Assembly (NCBI GenBank): GCA_036852015.1
Contig: JAANDG010000051.1
Location: 310,001-374,000 of the forward strand
Length of the DNA stretch: 64,000 nucleotides
Direction of reading: 5' to 3'
Origin: Pelodera strongyloides
Taxonomy: Eukaryota; Nematoda; Chromadorea; Rhabditida; Rhabditidae
Shown: one piece after another, positions 48,201 to 59,262 of the stretch
How the letters are laid out: each line of letters begins with the position of its first letter
How positions within the stretch are numbered: position 1 is the first letter of the stretch
Position numbers and translations under genes: made by a program
The notes under the pieces: generated by a model
Told to the model about the DNA's origin: nothing
Databases searched by the model: none
Seen by the model: only the letters and a program-made list of their open reading frames with translations

Positions 48201-51200
48201 CTGCGTTGTTTTTTATCTCGTCTCTGGACAGATAACAAATATAAATTTGGTAACTATGTAATTAGCTTTCCAGTGTATGTAGTAAGCAATGTTCATGGTT
48301 CTTGCAGTAGTAATCTGTATGTGTAGCTTATGTGGTAGCTTATAAGTTTATGTAGTAAGTTTCGTTTCCAGCTTATGTGATAACTGTAGCTGTCAATTGG
48401 GCCACTGTGTGACAATAAATAAATAGTAATTAAGTTGGGTAATTTTAGTAGTGTTTCTTACTATTTTCAGATTTGCTTGCGAAATCGTAACTTGGATTGG
48501 AATAACCTGTGAACTCTCTGTTTGATGCAGTTGGAGTCCGGAGGCGAGCAACAGTGGAGGTTTCCGAGCATCCGAACTGATCAACAAACCTTGTCAACAA
48601 ACCTTGTCACCCCTGACTTGGTGTGAGCGTTTGTTAATTAAAAATTTCCTTGTTTTATTTCCCTATTTCATTAAGCTCGAGCCACTTGTCCCCGCTTTAT
48701 CAATACCATTTAACTAATTCGTCCTAAGAGTGGTTTTCAAATTTATAGAATTATGGTAGTATTGTTCTATTATTCTTCTTGGTTATATTTTACAGTTTTT
48801 AGGTTTAATATTGCTTAGCACTAGTTTTTATTTGCTAGACTCATTTATTAACTAGCACAGGTATCATGTGCATCCGGAGTTTATTAACTATTGCAGTTAT
48901 TAGTTAATCTACACATTTCCTATGTTAATACACACATTAAAACGGTGCAAATCTCATCCTAGAATCCTAGTAACATAACTTGTTTGTTATTTAGTTTTTA
49001 CATTCGTACATCTAATCTTTCTTTTATTTTTAAACACCTATCTGAGTTAGACCGGTAGTATTTATTTCCCCATTGGCACTGGCAATCATTGTAACTTAGG
49101 AACTTTATACCTTTTATTGGCCATGCTTGATATATGTAATATTCGATGCCTCATTTTTCTTTAATATCGCACTAGTTACCGTGTACGGACTCCTTGTAAG
49201 CTCTATGTGTTATATTTTATATCGCTCTAAGGTTATAGTTTATTTATCTTGCAGCTACACACTTTTCGATATTTTAGTTAGGTTTTATTTTTCTTTTATT
49301 CCTAGCACCAGCCGGTACAGTAATTTAAGGCTCCTATAGTTGTTATTTGCCACAATACGCTCCTCATATAATATAAGTTTGTTTAGCTACCTTATTTCTT
49401 TTTTCGTTGTTATTATATTGTGTGCTAAGAGTGTTAAGACTTTATTTACGAAATAAACACATTTATTCCTTTTTTTACTGTTTATTCAGTTTTTATAGCG
49501 GTTTAATAGGGCGCTAAAGTGCGAAAAAAGTGCGTGGGGCAGGCATTGTGCATGCACGTGGTCCGTTTGCGCGCAGTGCAGCAACATTTTTGCGCGGACG
49601 CGCTCCTGCAATTCGGCGTCCGCGCAAATGCATTGCTGCGCTGCGCGTCCGAGGTTCAGAGACGCCTCTCAGAAGAAGCTTCCTTTATTGGAAGCTAGTT
49701 GATCGGAAGCCAAAATCTAAACCCAAAAACTAATACCGTACACAGATCTCGCGGGCTAATGACAATTAGCCAAGAGCGAATTAAATGATACCCATGCATC
49801 CACATCCGTGGAAAATAATGACTAATACTCTGGTAGAGAAGCGCACGGGGCTCCGTTCCGAGTGAACGTACGGGGTACGCGTGCCGGAGTGCGTACCGCG
49901 TACGTTCACTCGGAACGGAGCCCGGGACGTTTCGGAATTTATGTAGCAACTACTGTAATGGCTACGGTTTCGAAAGTGTTTTTTAGAATACACTATTTAT
50001 TTATTAGGGACCGCACCCACCCGCGCGTTATTATTAGTAAATAAAAGAAAAATAACAAAACAAACGAGATTAGCAATTTCACACATAATTAAAGGAAACA
50101 ATTTATTTCATTAACAATCTACTACAAATAACAAGAAACGGAAACATAGGCAATAAATGGCACACAATTCACAATGCAGTATTTCAACTGAATTAAGCTA
50201 AATCTAATTAATAACGAAAAGAAACCGCTATAAAAGGCAACACGCATGAGCAAATGAACAAACTACGTAACTAACATAATGGCCTATATTAATCCGCAAA
50301 CAGCAACATAATTATATTTAATACCAATTTACACGATTTTTTCCGTTTCTGTCATAGTTAAGTAGAGTGAGTTAATCAACAAGGTGCCAGTCAGTGATGA
50401 CAGTGTAAATTTAGGAAAACACGCATCATACAGGATGTCTAGCGATATAGGGACATATTGATTCCGAATACATTTAGGAAAACACGCAAATTTAGGAAAA
50501 CACGCATCATACAGGATGTCTAGCGATATAGGGACATATTGATTCCGAATACACTACACGAAGAAAATATTAGCAGTTATGCAACGAGCGAAGGATAAAA
50601 TCTAAGGAAACCGGATAGTAAAAGTCACTTAGACAACAACAAGAGGATCATTCTGGATTTGAGAAATATCATTGTGTTGGATTGACCACAATACCCACTA
50701 TTGCCATTTGTAGACTCGGTATGCTCCGAAATAACGGCTTCGCTTCAGAATCTTCAGATTCCGTTTCGCCATCCGATTGGGGCAGACCAGTTCGACTGAG
50801 ATGTAGCCAAGAAAGACCTGGAAGGAAAAAAAATACTTGCTGATACTGTAAGGCCATACGAATCACAAAAAAAATTTATCAAATTTCGTGCTACGCTACA
50901 TAAGGTATGACTGGATAATAGACAAGATCCAACCAAATATGAACGAGTAAGTGCAAAAATAATCCACAAAGGAAAATGTATATAAAATAAAAATACCTGA
51001 TAACCTGATAAATTGCCTCGCTGCAATACGATTCATGGGGCCGTCTTCATCGTTCCTCATGTGATAACCTGCAATGAGCAAACACTGCACTAGTGAATTT
51101 AATTTGATTTATGATTATGATTGTATGTACGGATTGTAAATGACAAACAGAAAAACTTCCGCAATAAAAGGACATACCTCGTGGTTTTCCACAATCAGTG

Positions 51201-54200
51201 TGTTGGTCGCTTCCAGTAACAATAACCTTCACCTTCACTAAAGCAACTTCCAGCAATAAGTCACTTCCAGTCTTAGGTTTCCACGACTTTTGTCCAGGTT
51301 CTGCAAGTCAATAATATTTATTTTCTAGTGGAGGAGGTGCGTGACAAAACGTCGGATTACCTTGATAAATACATATAGATCCTCACAAAAATGATCAAAC
51401 ATGAGAATAAATATCAAAAAATTTACAAGCACAAAAGAACTAACCTGCTCCAAAACAAAATGGGAGACGCTGAAGCCTTCCATGTGCAATTTCTTGAAGA
51501 CTTTTGAGATCTGCAAAATAACGAAGAAGATAATAACAATAATTAAATCATTGTATATAACTTGTAAATGATACTCAAATAGCTATAGTACGTTTGTACG
51601 TTAAACTATTCAGGAAATATTTGGCTAAAAATTGAATGAAAGGTAAGCCTTTGCATTCGTAAATTAGGGAACCTGAGTACGCCTGCATTGTTCTTCTCAG
51701 ATCATCTTGGGCGGCATCACGGGAAAGGAATCCACTTCACGAACAACCAACCGGCGTATTCACATTATGATATAAAGAACATTAATTTAATAACCGCTTT
51801 CGGCATGGGATTGAGTTTGAATCGCAAAATGTCAAGCAAAGGGGAGCGTCAGCAATGAAGCTCTAACCGGACAAACTTTCCCGCAGAAAATTACACTTTA
51901 CGTAATATTTATCTGTGAGTGAGGACAAAGAACTGAACAAAACATAAGGAACGAACCCTTGAACGGTTTTTGCGCTTCATTGTTAGGTCAGCGCCGTGTG
52001 CTTCACGATTTCTTGCCCACCAACACGATCACGGACGCCAACATCACTAAATATGTGACAATTCATTTTATAACTGCAAAGATGATACGTACAAACAACG
52101 AAATCCATGTAGTATTTCGAACTTGAATAAATGAGTGACTAAAACAAAGGTTAAAAAAAGGTTAGCTAAAACTAAAACCAAACCCGGGAGTTTCTTTCCA
52201 TGTATTAAACGGCTTGGTGTCCATACGAAGTAAGTAGTAAGAGGCCCCGGAACCATACAGAGCTCTGAATGCAATAATATTTATCCTTATTTCATACCTT
52301 ATACATAGCTGAGGAAGCACCTAAGTTAATCCTATTTCTCTTCCAAGTGCGTGACTCGGCGACTCCCGATAAGTCATTAGCCGAAAGGAAAGTTCCCTTT
52401 AGTAAAGGCCACAGCGTGTGGGTCGACTGGTTTTAGAATGTTGGAAGTGCAAAGAAGTAGGTAACATATATAGCACAACGCTTAAGAAACAGCAAAAAAA
52501 AACCAAACTAACCTGAGAATGTTTCGATGCGTTTCGCTTTTCCAGCCCCAGTAGGCCCATACACAAGGAGATGGGGAAGCCATCACTGGCAACCAGCTCG
52601 ACCAACTGTTGAGTCTGCTCCTATATATCGGAGAAGTGCACTAATATATTAAGAAAATGTGCACGTAACCAAAATTGTCTCTAACGGGAACGCACAATTA
52701 ACACATTTTACATTATAGTGCATTGTTACAATGGTTGTTATACACATTTAACAAGAAGAAAATTATTTCTAAACAGTAGAAATTATTTTAGAATGAAAAA
52801 TTTAAAAAAATTAATGCGTCAAAAAACGAGTATGAATTCGGAACGGCACCCGGTACGTGCACTCGGAACGGTACCCGGTTCGTTTTCAAAACCGGTAAGT
52901 ACCCGCAGTGCGTTCCGAGTTGCCGGTCCGTGCACTCGGCCCGTTTGCAAACGGACCGCTTACTCGGAACGGAGCCCGGTGCGTTCTCCAGCATAGATGA
53001 CCTGCCGTGTGTAGTTTGTAGCTTGGCTAATTGCCATTGGCCCGCACGATCTTTGTACGGTATTAGTTTTTGCGTTTAGATTTTGGCTTCCGATCACCTA
53101 GCTTCCAATAACGGAAGCTTCTTCTGCGAGGCGTATTGTTCTGTGATTGATTTAATATTCATTGTGAATGATATTTGTGCTAGCAATAAAAACAATAAAA
53201 AGAGAGGTGATTTGAGATGAACCTATCCCTTTAAGTGTCGGCTGGTAGTTTTCGACAAATAACTCACTTAATTTTGAATTTCTATGAATGGGATTTTCAT
53301 AAGTGTAAGCACGTAACATGACTATCTGATTCTCCGTGTCAAATATAGTAAGATGCAATATGTTTCCAATCTCAGGCGTATTGTGTAGTATTCACGCAGT
53401 ATTCCAATTCACCATAGCCAGTCATATCCAGCTGTTTATCGCAATTGTCACTCTTAATCGCTCGGGTTGGCCACCGCGTTACGTTGGGCGTAAAAACTAG
53501 GATAGATTTTTGGGTATTATTGGCTATAGTAAAAGTAAAGTGCTGCGTACAGCGTGAATTTTGCACAAGAAAAATTGAAAAACTGCAGCTTACGACATTT
53601 ACCACTGTGAATCAGATGGAGAAAATAGGGTTCACCTGACCTGAAATGGTTTAAAACACGGTTCATACCTGCGATGAAATTGTTTTCTTCGATTGAGTGT
53701 ATGGTCAGTGGCATTAGACCAAACTTGAACAAGACATAGGATATGCATTGATACATGTTACTGATCGGTTTCTGAACCACCAGGTAAAGATTGTCTCCAA
53801 ACTGCGAACGATAGCTGCCTCCACTATTAATTGCGACTAAATAAAAAGTGGACATTATCGTCACGGTTAGCCCTCCCTGACAGTCTCTATTGTAGCTTGA
53901 TACCTTTCACTTTATAATCACATTCTAACTTCCTAGTTAACTTTAGCCGTAGTTAATTTCTCCCCTTTCTAATCCATCAATCAATCAATCAATCAGCTTT
54001 TTGGTCTTGTACTATTACACTGCGCATCCCTCCTCCTCACAAGGCCCTGCGCACACACACACATAACGCCAAACGGAGATGCCAAACGGCTACGTAGCAA
54101 ATCACCCATGCTTGCTAAGAGAACGTAGATAGGAAAAGCGTCTGGGGTACACCCAACACCCATCGCGGACTCCTAGGTCACTCTCTTTGAGATTGTTTGC

Positions 54201-57200
54201 GTCGGCTGTCTATGTGAGTTTCGTCTATATTCTGATCTGATGATTGTTGATTTTGATAAATATATGTTTTGAAGTGTTAATTCTCTAGCCGACGACTCGA
54301 GTTTTTACACTATTTATTGTGCTTGTGTTACTTCGTATTGTATTGTACGGTGCTGTGTCTTACCATTGCTAAACTATTACATGGTGCACCGTCCGGAATC
54401 GAACCCGGGCCGCCCGCGCAATCATATACTCTTCTTCCCTAGGCTGACGAGCGCTCTGCCATACAGCTGGTCTGTTTGAAAGTCGCTGTTCGATTTCTGA
54501 GGCCGTATTCACCAACACACAAGGCTGACGAGGCGTCCTCCCTAGGCTGACGAGCGCTCTGTATCTCTTCTGCCCTCGCACTCTCTACGCACAATTTAGT
54601 CCCTGGGGAGGCCAGAGAGGGCTCTATGCGTGTTGGTGTTGGTATGCTAAAACCCTTGCGGCAGCTCTGTTGCAGGATGTGTACAATCCGCCGTACGTGC
54701 TTTTTTTGTCTAACTACAATTCCACTAATTGTAGGCAATCATGAGACATCCGCCCAACTCAAACTTTACTTATATTGGCCCAACTTACAAAAAACAGCGC
54801 TCTGAGTTGCTTCGGCTTGGGGTACCGGACATGATGTGTATTCCTCCGACTGCATTTGCAACAGTGAAAAATAGTTTGGAATCTGCGGTGGTGGGACAGT
54901 ACGCTGCGGGAGATACTGGCTGACTTGAAGGTCCAGATCACAATCTTCTGTCTCTGAACGTCTTAAAGCAATTAATTTTCAGAAGTAATCAATAATAATA
55001 AAAAGAAAACTAGTAAAAACAGAAAACTAGCGCAAACATGAAAGTGCCAAGATAATAATTATACGAAACGGTATTGGAAATAGTATTTTAAAATGTAAAA
55101 GTAGAGTGTGAAATAGACAAACAAAATCGTAAGAAGATAAAATTGTAAGAAGACCTTGAATGTTAATCAAGGTACCCCTGACTCAAGTCACAGACTAGGC
55201 AATTTCGTCAACCAATGCCCACCAAAGACATGCGACGACTTACAGGTGTCTAATTGGCAGATTCTAAGTTCTGAATTTTTCAGGATAGCTTCTTTTCAGA
55301 GGCGTATAATACAAATGCAATTTATAAAAAAATTATGAATCACTCCTCAATGCTGGTGTTTTTCCAGAATTTCTAGTTGCCCTTAAAGGAGGAGGCTCAC
55401 GAGAATGAAGTGCTCAAATAGTTTTCTTTTATCGAAGGATAATGGGTTTATCTTCCAAAAAACAAGTATTATAAGGTTCAGCGTTTTAGTTTGGAGGAAT
55501 TAATTAATCTAAGAACTCGAAGCCAAATAAAATAACCTATCCTATGCAAGGTAGACTTCAAAGCTAAACATGCAAATTTACAAGTCATTTTGCAAGCCAG
55601 CACAAAATTTGCATGCCCACTATGGAAATCAACTATTTTTTACGATCCAAAATTTTGATAGAATTCATAGTTTTATATGGATTTACTCCTTCCAGTTAAA
55701 AGCTTTTGCATTGTAAAGCATGTCTTTCGGAATTTAATACCATCATCTTCCGATAAAAGGAAAGAAGATAAAATTGTAAGAAGACCTTCATTCTCGTGAG
55801 CCTCCTCATTTAAAATGATAGGTTCATCTCAAATCACCCCTCTTTTTATTGTTTTTATTAATAACCAGACGGCTCACGCCGCCTGAGGCGATTTACATGG
55901 AAATATGGTTGGTTTAGCATGGGCATACTTATATAAGCTTCAAACGTATCATAAGAAATTCACATAATAGGAAACAATTGCATATGCATACTTTTATAGC
56001 TACGACACTCTTTTTATACCCGAACATGAAAATTTGCATTTCGTAACGCACATCGGTATGCAAATTAGGCTACAGTTACTCTTTTATATAATAAGATAGA
56101 ACAAATACCATTCACAGTGAGAATTAAATCAATCAGAGGACAATACGACTCGCAGAAGAAGCTTCCTTTATTGGAAACAGGTGATCGGAAGCCAAAATCT
56201 AAACTCAAAAACTAATACCGTACACAGATAGCGCGGGCTAATGGCAATTAGCCAAGTTACAAACTACATTCGGCAGGACATTATTTCCCTCGGTGAATTA
56301 TCATTTAATCGCACTTGGCCGAGTGCAGTTTGTAACTTGCCTTGGCTAATTGCCATTAGCCCGCGCGATCTGTGTACGGTATTAGTTTTTGCGTTTAGAT
56401 TTTGGCTTCCGATCACCTGTTTCCAATAAAGGAAGCTTCTCCTGCGAGGCGTATTGTTCTGTGATTGATTTAATTCTCATTGTGCATGATATTTGTGCTA
56501 TTATTAAAGGAAATGTCAAGCCGGTTTTGCATGTTGGGCTCAAAAAAAGCTTGCGTTTTGAAGGTAAGGTAAGTGAAAATAAAAATAAACAAAAACTTTC
56601 ATGTAAGAAGAAAACAATTTCAAACCCTTCCAAAAAACTCCTTCAGTATGGGATTCGAGTCGTGTGGACAGAGCTAAGCCAAAACGCTGTCCACGGGACA
56701 GTTTGAATTACCGGCTCGCCGCAACGCACCCGTTTGCGTGCGTTGCGGCTGGTTTTGTTTAAGTTTATGACAAAATTCGAAATATTTTAATCTGCGGCCA
56801 TTTTTATGGGTAGACTGTATTGTGCGCCGTTCGAGATTTACTTAATCTGCGCCAGGAGATGCCTTTCTGCGCAGAATCCCCCTTGACATGCCCTTTAATG
56901 AAAACAATAAAAATAGGGGTGATTTGAGATGAACCTATCCCTTTAAAATCATATAGTCTAAAACCTGTTTGAATCTAGTAAGCAAATCACTATAATACCA
57001 AACCGTTAAAATAAAATCCGAAGCAAAATGTACGATTTTGCGTGTACGAACTGTAAAGGCATTCATAAGCGCAGTCGTGTACCAGTTCACGGCTAGCGGT
57101 AGGGTAGCTGGACTGGTCTACATTCACCAATTCAAAGAATGTTGGCAGCGGAACAGCGACGCACGCCTGCAAAGATACGAGCACTGAGTGAGAAGTATTT

Positions 57201-57597
57201 TAAAGCGAAATACCGGCCGGTTTTTGAAACGCACTGTGGAGAACTGAATTCTTACGTAGTTATGCTAATTTGCTCGAATTTCACTCGATTTATGGTGATT
57301 TGCATAAGCTGCATAAGAATCCTGGTGTACGCGATGTGTTTCAAAAACCGGCCGGAATTTTGCTTTGTTTGCGAGTGTAACAAAATGACGAAACATTTTG
57401 TCTTCGGGTATACCGTGGTTCATATGCGTTATGGAGCGAGTGCTCGGCTATATACTCGCTGATATAAGACGGTAATCTTAGCTTTATCATTTATGGATTG
57501 AACGTTTTTCCTTATTGGTGGAAAATAACTTAATAAAACTTACATGCGCAATGAGAAAGACCGAAAGGAACACTTTCGTCGTCAAGCACAGTGCCAT
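42220..57597 (-). CDS. Secreted protein with PAN/CW-like module and C-type-lectin-like domain, 237 aa (paralogue 1)
   Basis: Exons: 57597-57544, 57166-57004, 53836-53669, 46451-46352, 42613-42532, 42366-42220; 714 nt, phases consistent. Exon 1 encodes the signal peptide (MALCLTTKVFLSVFLIAH). Residues 19-72 form a cysteine module (ACVAV...HDCAYECLY...FCFGFYF) like the N-terminal PAN_3/CW modules of nematode lectins. Residues about 85-205 are a CTLD: YQCISYVLFKFGLMPLTIHSIEENNFI, later PWASGQPLLDNDHTCIVV and EWTTAQC...GICIG. The usual EPN/WND calcium-binding motifs are not evident, so carbohydrate binding is uncertain. A lysine-rich tail ends YEYLK. Nematode clec proteins are typically secreted and often linked to epithelial or immune surfaces; this one's role is inferred only from the family. 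Introns 2 and 3 are bloated by transposons. Confidence 0.88.
42440..42480. other. Short direct repeat in CTLD gene 1 intron 5
   Basis: Bases around 42390-42450 repeat TATGTTA.GGCTGTGTAGTTAAATTTCAAATTT-like sequence twice, about 43 bases apart. A minor local duplication between exons 5 and 6 of CTLD paralogue 1. Confidence 0.4.
43582..43665 (+). repeat. tRNA-derived SINE-like head (Asn-like anticodon GTT)
   Basis: GCTCAACAGGTAGGGCGCACG gives a D arm, GACTGTTAATC an anticodon-loop-like segment with GTT, and GGGTTCGAGTCCC a B box. The variable region is too long and the stems are imperfect, so it is a derivative rather than a working tRNA. Confidence 0.6.
43772..43860 (-). repeat. tRNA-derived SINE-like head, opposite orientation
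   Basis: The minus strand reads ATCAACAGGTAGAGCGCTCG then CTGTGAAAC in the anticodon position and a decayed B box. It is followed by GGAGGCAAAGGTTTTTGTATG, a tail shared with the copy at 46160-46247. Confidence 0.6.
44477..45068. repeat. Degenerate tandem array, about 200-bp units, 3 copies
   Basis: Each unit has CATTTGCATT.GCAAC.GATTTCGTTTT then GATCAATGT and a TCGAGTCTC-like block. They are followed by TTTTTGTGGAGTTT and a TGGACTGTTGACATA block. Units start near 44477, 44683 and 44877. Confidence 0.7.
45840..46031 (+). repeat. Dispersed repeat with an (AAAT)n-like tail (copy 2)
   Basis: Reverse complement of the copy at 10715-10885, ending GTTATTTAATAAATAAATAAA. The direction of the tail suggests a + strand retroposed 3' end. 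Lies in intron 4 of CTLD paralogue 1. Confidence 0.65.
46160..46247 (-). repeat. tRNA-derived SINE-like head with a CTA anticodon position
   Basis: The minus strand reads GCGTAATGGCGCATCAGATA, then TCGACTCTAAATCGA (stem TCGA/TCGA around loop CTCTAAA) and B box GGGTTCGAATACC. The anticodon position would be CTA. T and acceptor stems have mismatches and a tail GATTTTTGTATG follows. It is most likely a SINE head rather than a functional amber-reading tRNA. Confidence 0.6.
46748..49661. mobile_element. Nested element (about 2.9 kb) with short GC-rich inverted ends
   Basis: It interrupts the T7 left terminal repeat between ...ATCACAGAACAGTAC and ACGCCTCTCAGAAGAAGC, which are contiguous in the other three T7 arms. 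Its ends are imperfect inverted repeats: CTACGTTCTCGGACGCGCAG at the left, CTGCGCGTCCGAGGTTCAGAG at the right. GC-rich subterminal repeats (GCGCGTAGCTAGCCGCGC twice on the left; GCGCGGACGCG and CGTCCGCGC on the right) contrast with an AT-rich middle. The target duplication may be only AC. It carries the gene at 47196-48626. Superfamily not recognised. Confidence 0.75.
47196..48626 (+). CDS. Unrecognised 160-aa protein encoded in the nested element
   Basis: Proposed exons: 47196-47248, 47531-47606, 47737-47936, 48070-48127, 48531-48626 (483 nt, phases agree). The start is supported by a TTGCAG twelve bases upstream and by exon 1 joining exon 2 in frame. The third exon is the most convincing: a long open stretch with basic and cysteine residues (LICSYKNHYRCS, RMTCSGGQSDEWIQWKGF) that might bind nucleic acid or zinc. 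Its acceptor (GCAGAG) is unusual, and CAG two bases earlier would break the frame. No transposase, FLYWCH, THAP or helicase motif is clear. As the only gene-like unit in the nested element, it may be its mobility or accessory protein, but that rests on location alone. Confidence 0.5.
50669..52583 (-). CDS. Unrecognised 195-aa protein encoded in the T7 transposon
   Basis: Exons: 52583-52513, 52264-52184, 52046-52021, 51510-51445, 51300-51178, 51068-50997, 50817-50669; 588 nt, all phases consistent, all GT/AG. Features in order: N terminus MASPSPCVWAYWGWKSETHR; LYGSGASYYLLRMDTKPFN; DLKSLQEIAHGRLQRLPFCF; a lysine-rich segment followed by a beta-like run VALVKVKVIVTG; GYHMRNDEDGPMNRIAARQF; an acidic serine patch SDGETESEDSE; and a hydrophobic C terminus. 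It resembles no transposase, recombinase, helicase or capsid motif known to me. A Walker-A-like GPTGAGKA appears in exon 1 only in another frame, which is closed by stops. The seven compatible introns argue for a real gene, possibly a captured host gene or a new class of transposon protein. Exon 3 (26 nt) is the least certain. Confidence 0.6.
53320..53655. repeat. Decayed T3 element beside exon 3 of CTLD paralogue 1
   Basis: Contains TCTGATTCTCCGTGTCAAAT, ATAGTAAGATGCAAT, CATAGCCAGTCATA and a complementary right half ending GAATCAGATGGAG and CCTGACCTGAAATGG. It lies immediately 3' of the exon at 53836-53669, the same position as the T3 remnant in paralogue 2. Confidence 0.75.
54380..54476 (-). 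repeat. tRNA-derived sequence
   Basis: The minus strand has ATGGCAGAGCGCTCGTCAGC as A-box region and CCCGGGTTCGATTCC as B box, with GACCAGC near the 5' end and GGTGCA at the 3' end. The about 30-base middle does not form an anticodon arm unless an intron is assumed. CCTAGGCTGACGAGCGCTCT recurs in the palindromic element at 54499-54636. Confidence 0.5.
54499..54636. mobile_element. Palindromic element with GGCCGTATTCACCAACAC ends (copy 2)
   Basis: Left end identical to the copy at 31153; the right end GCGTGTTGGTG is diverged. It has an internal partial duplication (GGCTGACGAGGCG and GGCTGACGAGCGC). Confidence 0.75.
55387..55809. mobile_element. T6 MITE, 423 bp
   Basis: TTAA at 55383-55386 and 55810-55813. 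Ends AGGAGGAGGCTCACGAGAAT / ATTCTCGTGAGCCTCCTC. Its right TTAA is also the left TTAA of the next element. Confidence 0.88.
55814..56942. mobile_element. Internally deleted T7 relative (1.1 kb) with two insertions
   Basis: TTAA at 55810-55813 and 56943-56946. The right end TGAGATGAACCTATCCCT is identical in motif to the 6.6-kb T7 element. The long terminal repeats (TTTTGGCTTCCGATCACCT, GGCTAATTGCCATTAGCCCG) match those of the large element, but no coding region remains between them. A 230-bp block at about 55862-56092 and a T8 element at 56508-56894 are inserted. Lies in intron 2 of CTLD paralogue 1. Confidence 0.88.
56508..56894. mobile_element. T8 TTAA element nested in the T7 relative
   Basis: TTAA at 56504-56507 and 56895-56898. 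Short ends AGGAAATGTCAAG / CTTGACATGCCCT. The interior has GCAACGCACCCGTTTGCGTG, itself a small inverted repeat (GCAACGCAC/GTGCGTTGC). Confidence 0.8.
57204..57364. mobile_element. T1 MITE copy 6 in intron 1 of CTLD paralogue 1
   Basis: Left TTAA at 57200-57203, right target TTTG. Ends AGCGAAATACCGGCCGG / CCGGCCGGAATTTTGCT. It lies 38 bases upstream of the exon-2 splice acceptor. Confidence 0.88.
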
Positions 57598-57943
57598 CGG
57601 TCAGCTTGTAGTACCTCTTTATGGTGTGTGTTGTGCAGAGAATACAGATCTGATGGATGCCGAAACGTATGATATGCACTCTCCTCCTTTGTACGATCTT
57701 ATTATAAAGGGGAAGAGTTTAGTTCTTTGTTTGTGCGAACGAAACGAAAGTTAGAATATCTAAAGGCTATAGAAGGACAGCGGAGCCCAGTCTTAGCAAG
57801 CGAAATGGAACCTTATTTCATGATTTTTCAAGATACGTTGCAAACGTTTCGCACAAGTGTGCTCACTGTTCTTGCATTTTAAACTTGAAAAGTTGCCTCA
57901 GGCGGCGATAACCGTCTGGTTTTGCAATAGAACGGAAGTTCTT

Positions 57944-58100
57944 AAATCAACGGACGAAAGTCGGTTTGTTGCTAGGAACAACAGACATGACCTCAGAGAA
58001 GTACCGCTTAGCAGCCCATAGTAAATCACGCAACTGGATTAGTATAAATCAACGTCTGGGCGAAAAGTGCTTGGTTGCTAGGAACAAAATCTACGGCGCT
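57944..58100. promoter_or_regulatory. Duplicated upstream block of CTLD paralogue 1 (putative regulatory)
   Basis: GTTGCTAGGAACAA occurs at about 57968-57981 and again at about 58074-58087, each preceded by ATCAACG...CGAAA-GT. The same block, including AGTTCTTAA upstream and CTACGG downstream, occurs about 170 bases before the ATG of paralogue 2. Conservation between paralogues suggests a promoter element; the bound factor is unknown. Confidence 0.5.
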
Positions 58101-59262
58101 CACCGCGTTGCGCTCTTTTGATCGAGTATAATAAATATTCAATATTCAAAAGATCGCTATCACTCAAAATTCGCCGTTTACTGGCAATGAGAAAAATAAC
58201 TCACCAGGGAAGGATAAGTTTCAACATAACGGATTTTTATTTTTCTCACTTTTTAGATAGCGTTTTATAATGCTGAAAAAGAAAATCGAAAAATTAGCTG
58301 CCAACCTATGGTCAAACACTTGCCCCAAACTCAAAACATTGCTTTCAAAGTAATTTTTAATTTTTCAAGAGGGGTTACTTAAAATGCACAAAATAAATGC
58401 GCAAAACATGTTGAAACACAATAAAGACAAAAAAATTGCGTTGAAATCCATGTTTTGAGATTTCAGGCAAGTGTTTGAGCGCTCTAGCTTTTTTCAACCC
58501 ATCTTCCATACATCTATTTAGATTTAGTTAAACAAGTTGTACGTCCAGGGCCAGGGCATCGAGTTGCTCAAAAGAACCAAACTACTAGGAGATATAACCC
58601 ACAAAAATAAGTCAAGACATCTTTTCGATCCTGCTTCCATAAAATTCTACTCGAAACATTCATATCAGAATAAATATGCAAAATGCGTATCAACATTTTG
58701 AAGATAATATGACAATCTACGACAATAATTTGTTCAAGGTAATTAAAACCATGACCATTCAATTGCTGCTTGTCAAACTTTCATCATATTGATGCACACA
58801 TTTTATGTGTCGATAAATATTTAAATATTTAATTATTCTTCCAAACAAAAACAAAAATTCCAACAAATTCTTTTCTAACGGGTCTCAATTCACAGGCAGT
58901 GTTCTTCCAATTAGGGTAGCAAAAGTTCTTTATTACAGGTGACACACAAAGCAATTGTAAATAATGCACATAAGTAATATGCATCCATAATATAAATTAA
59001 TGGAAGGGTTTAACTCGCTGAAAAACTGCACTTCACACAAGCCGTGGAATTTAGAGATTTAGGGTATGTATAACCGAGCAGCTCGCCTAGTACACATAGC
59101 AGATAATATTATAGCAGACGAGACGATGTCCTAGGCTAGAATTCAAATCATGTCAACCGTCGCACTCAGAAAAGGAAATTGACGCGCTGCATGAGCACTT
59201 CTAGGATGAAATAAAGGCTGATCTTACCATAAAGTAAACATAATAGTTAGATAGTACTTTAA

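Larger units (their letters stand above)
46648..53230. mobile_element. T7 TTAA transposon, 6.6 kb with a nested insertion, carrying genes
   Basis: Perfect TTAA targets at 46644-46647 and 53231-53234. Ends AGGGATAGGTTCATCTCAAA / TTTGAGATGAACCTATCCCT. Terminal inverted repeats run for about 200 bases: left arm 46648-46745, resuming at about 49662-49780; right arm about 53025-53230. The left arm is broken by the element at 46748-49661; without it the transposon is about 3.7 kb. A second pair of subterminal inverted repeats has CACTCGGAACGGAGCCCGG-type motifs at about 49840-49930 and 52840-52990. The transposon carries the seven-exon gene at 50669-52583 and lies in intron 3 of CTLD paralogue 1. 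No DDE/D transposase or piggyBac signature was recognised, so whether it is autonomous is unknown. Confidence 0.88.

Noticed and set aside
51178..51300. Hydrophobic short frames (minus strand, about 50754-51026 and 51325-51516) as membrane proteins
   Set aside because: They run through introns of the better-supported seven-exon model and end at random stops.
52513..52583. Walker-A-like GPTGAGKA motif in the T7 gene region, suggesting a packaging ATPase or kinesin
   Set aside because: It occurs in a frame with a stop just upstream and incompatible phases downstream. The frame that joins all seven exons reads through the same bases differently.
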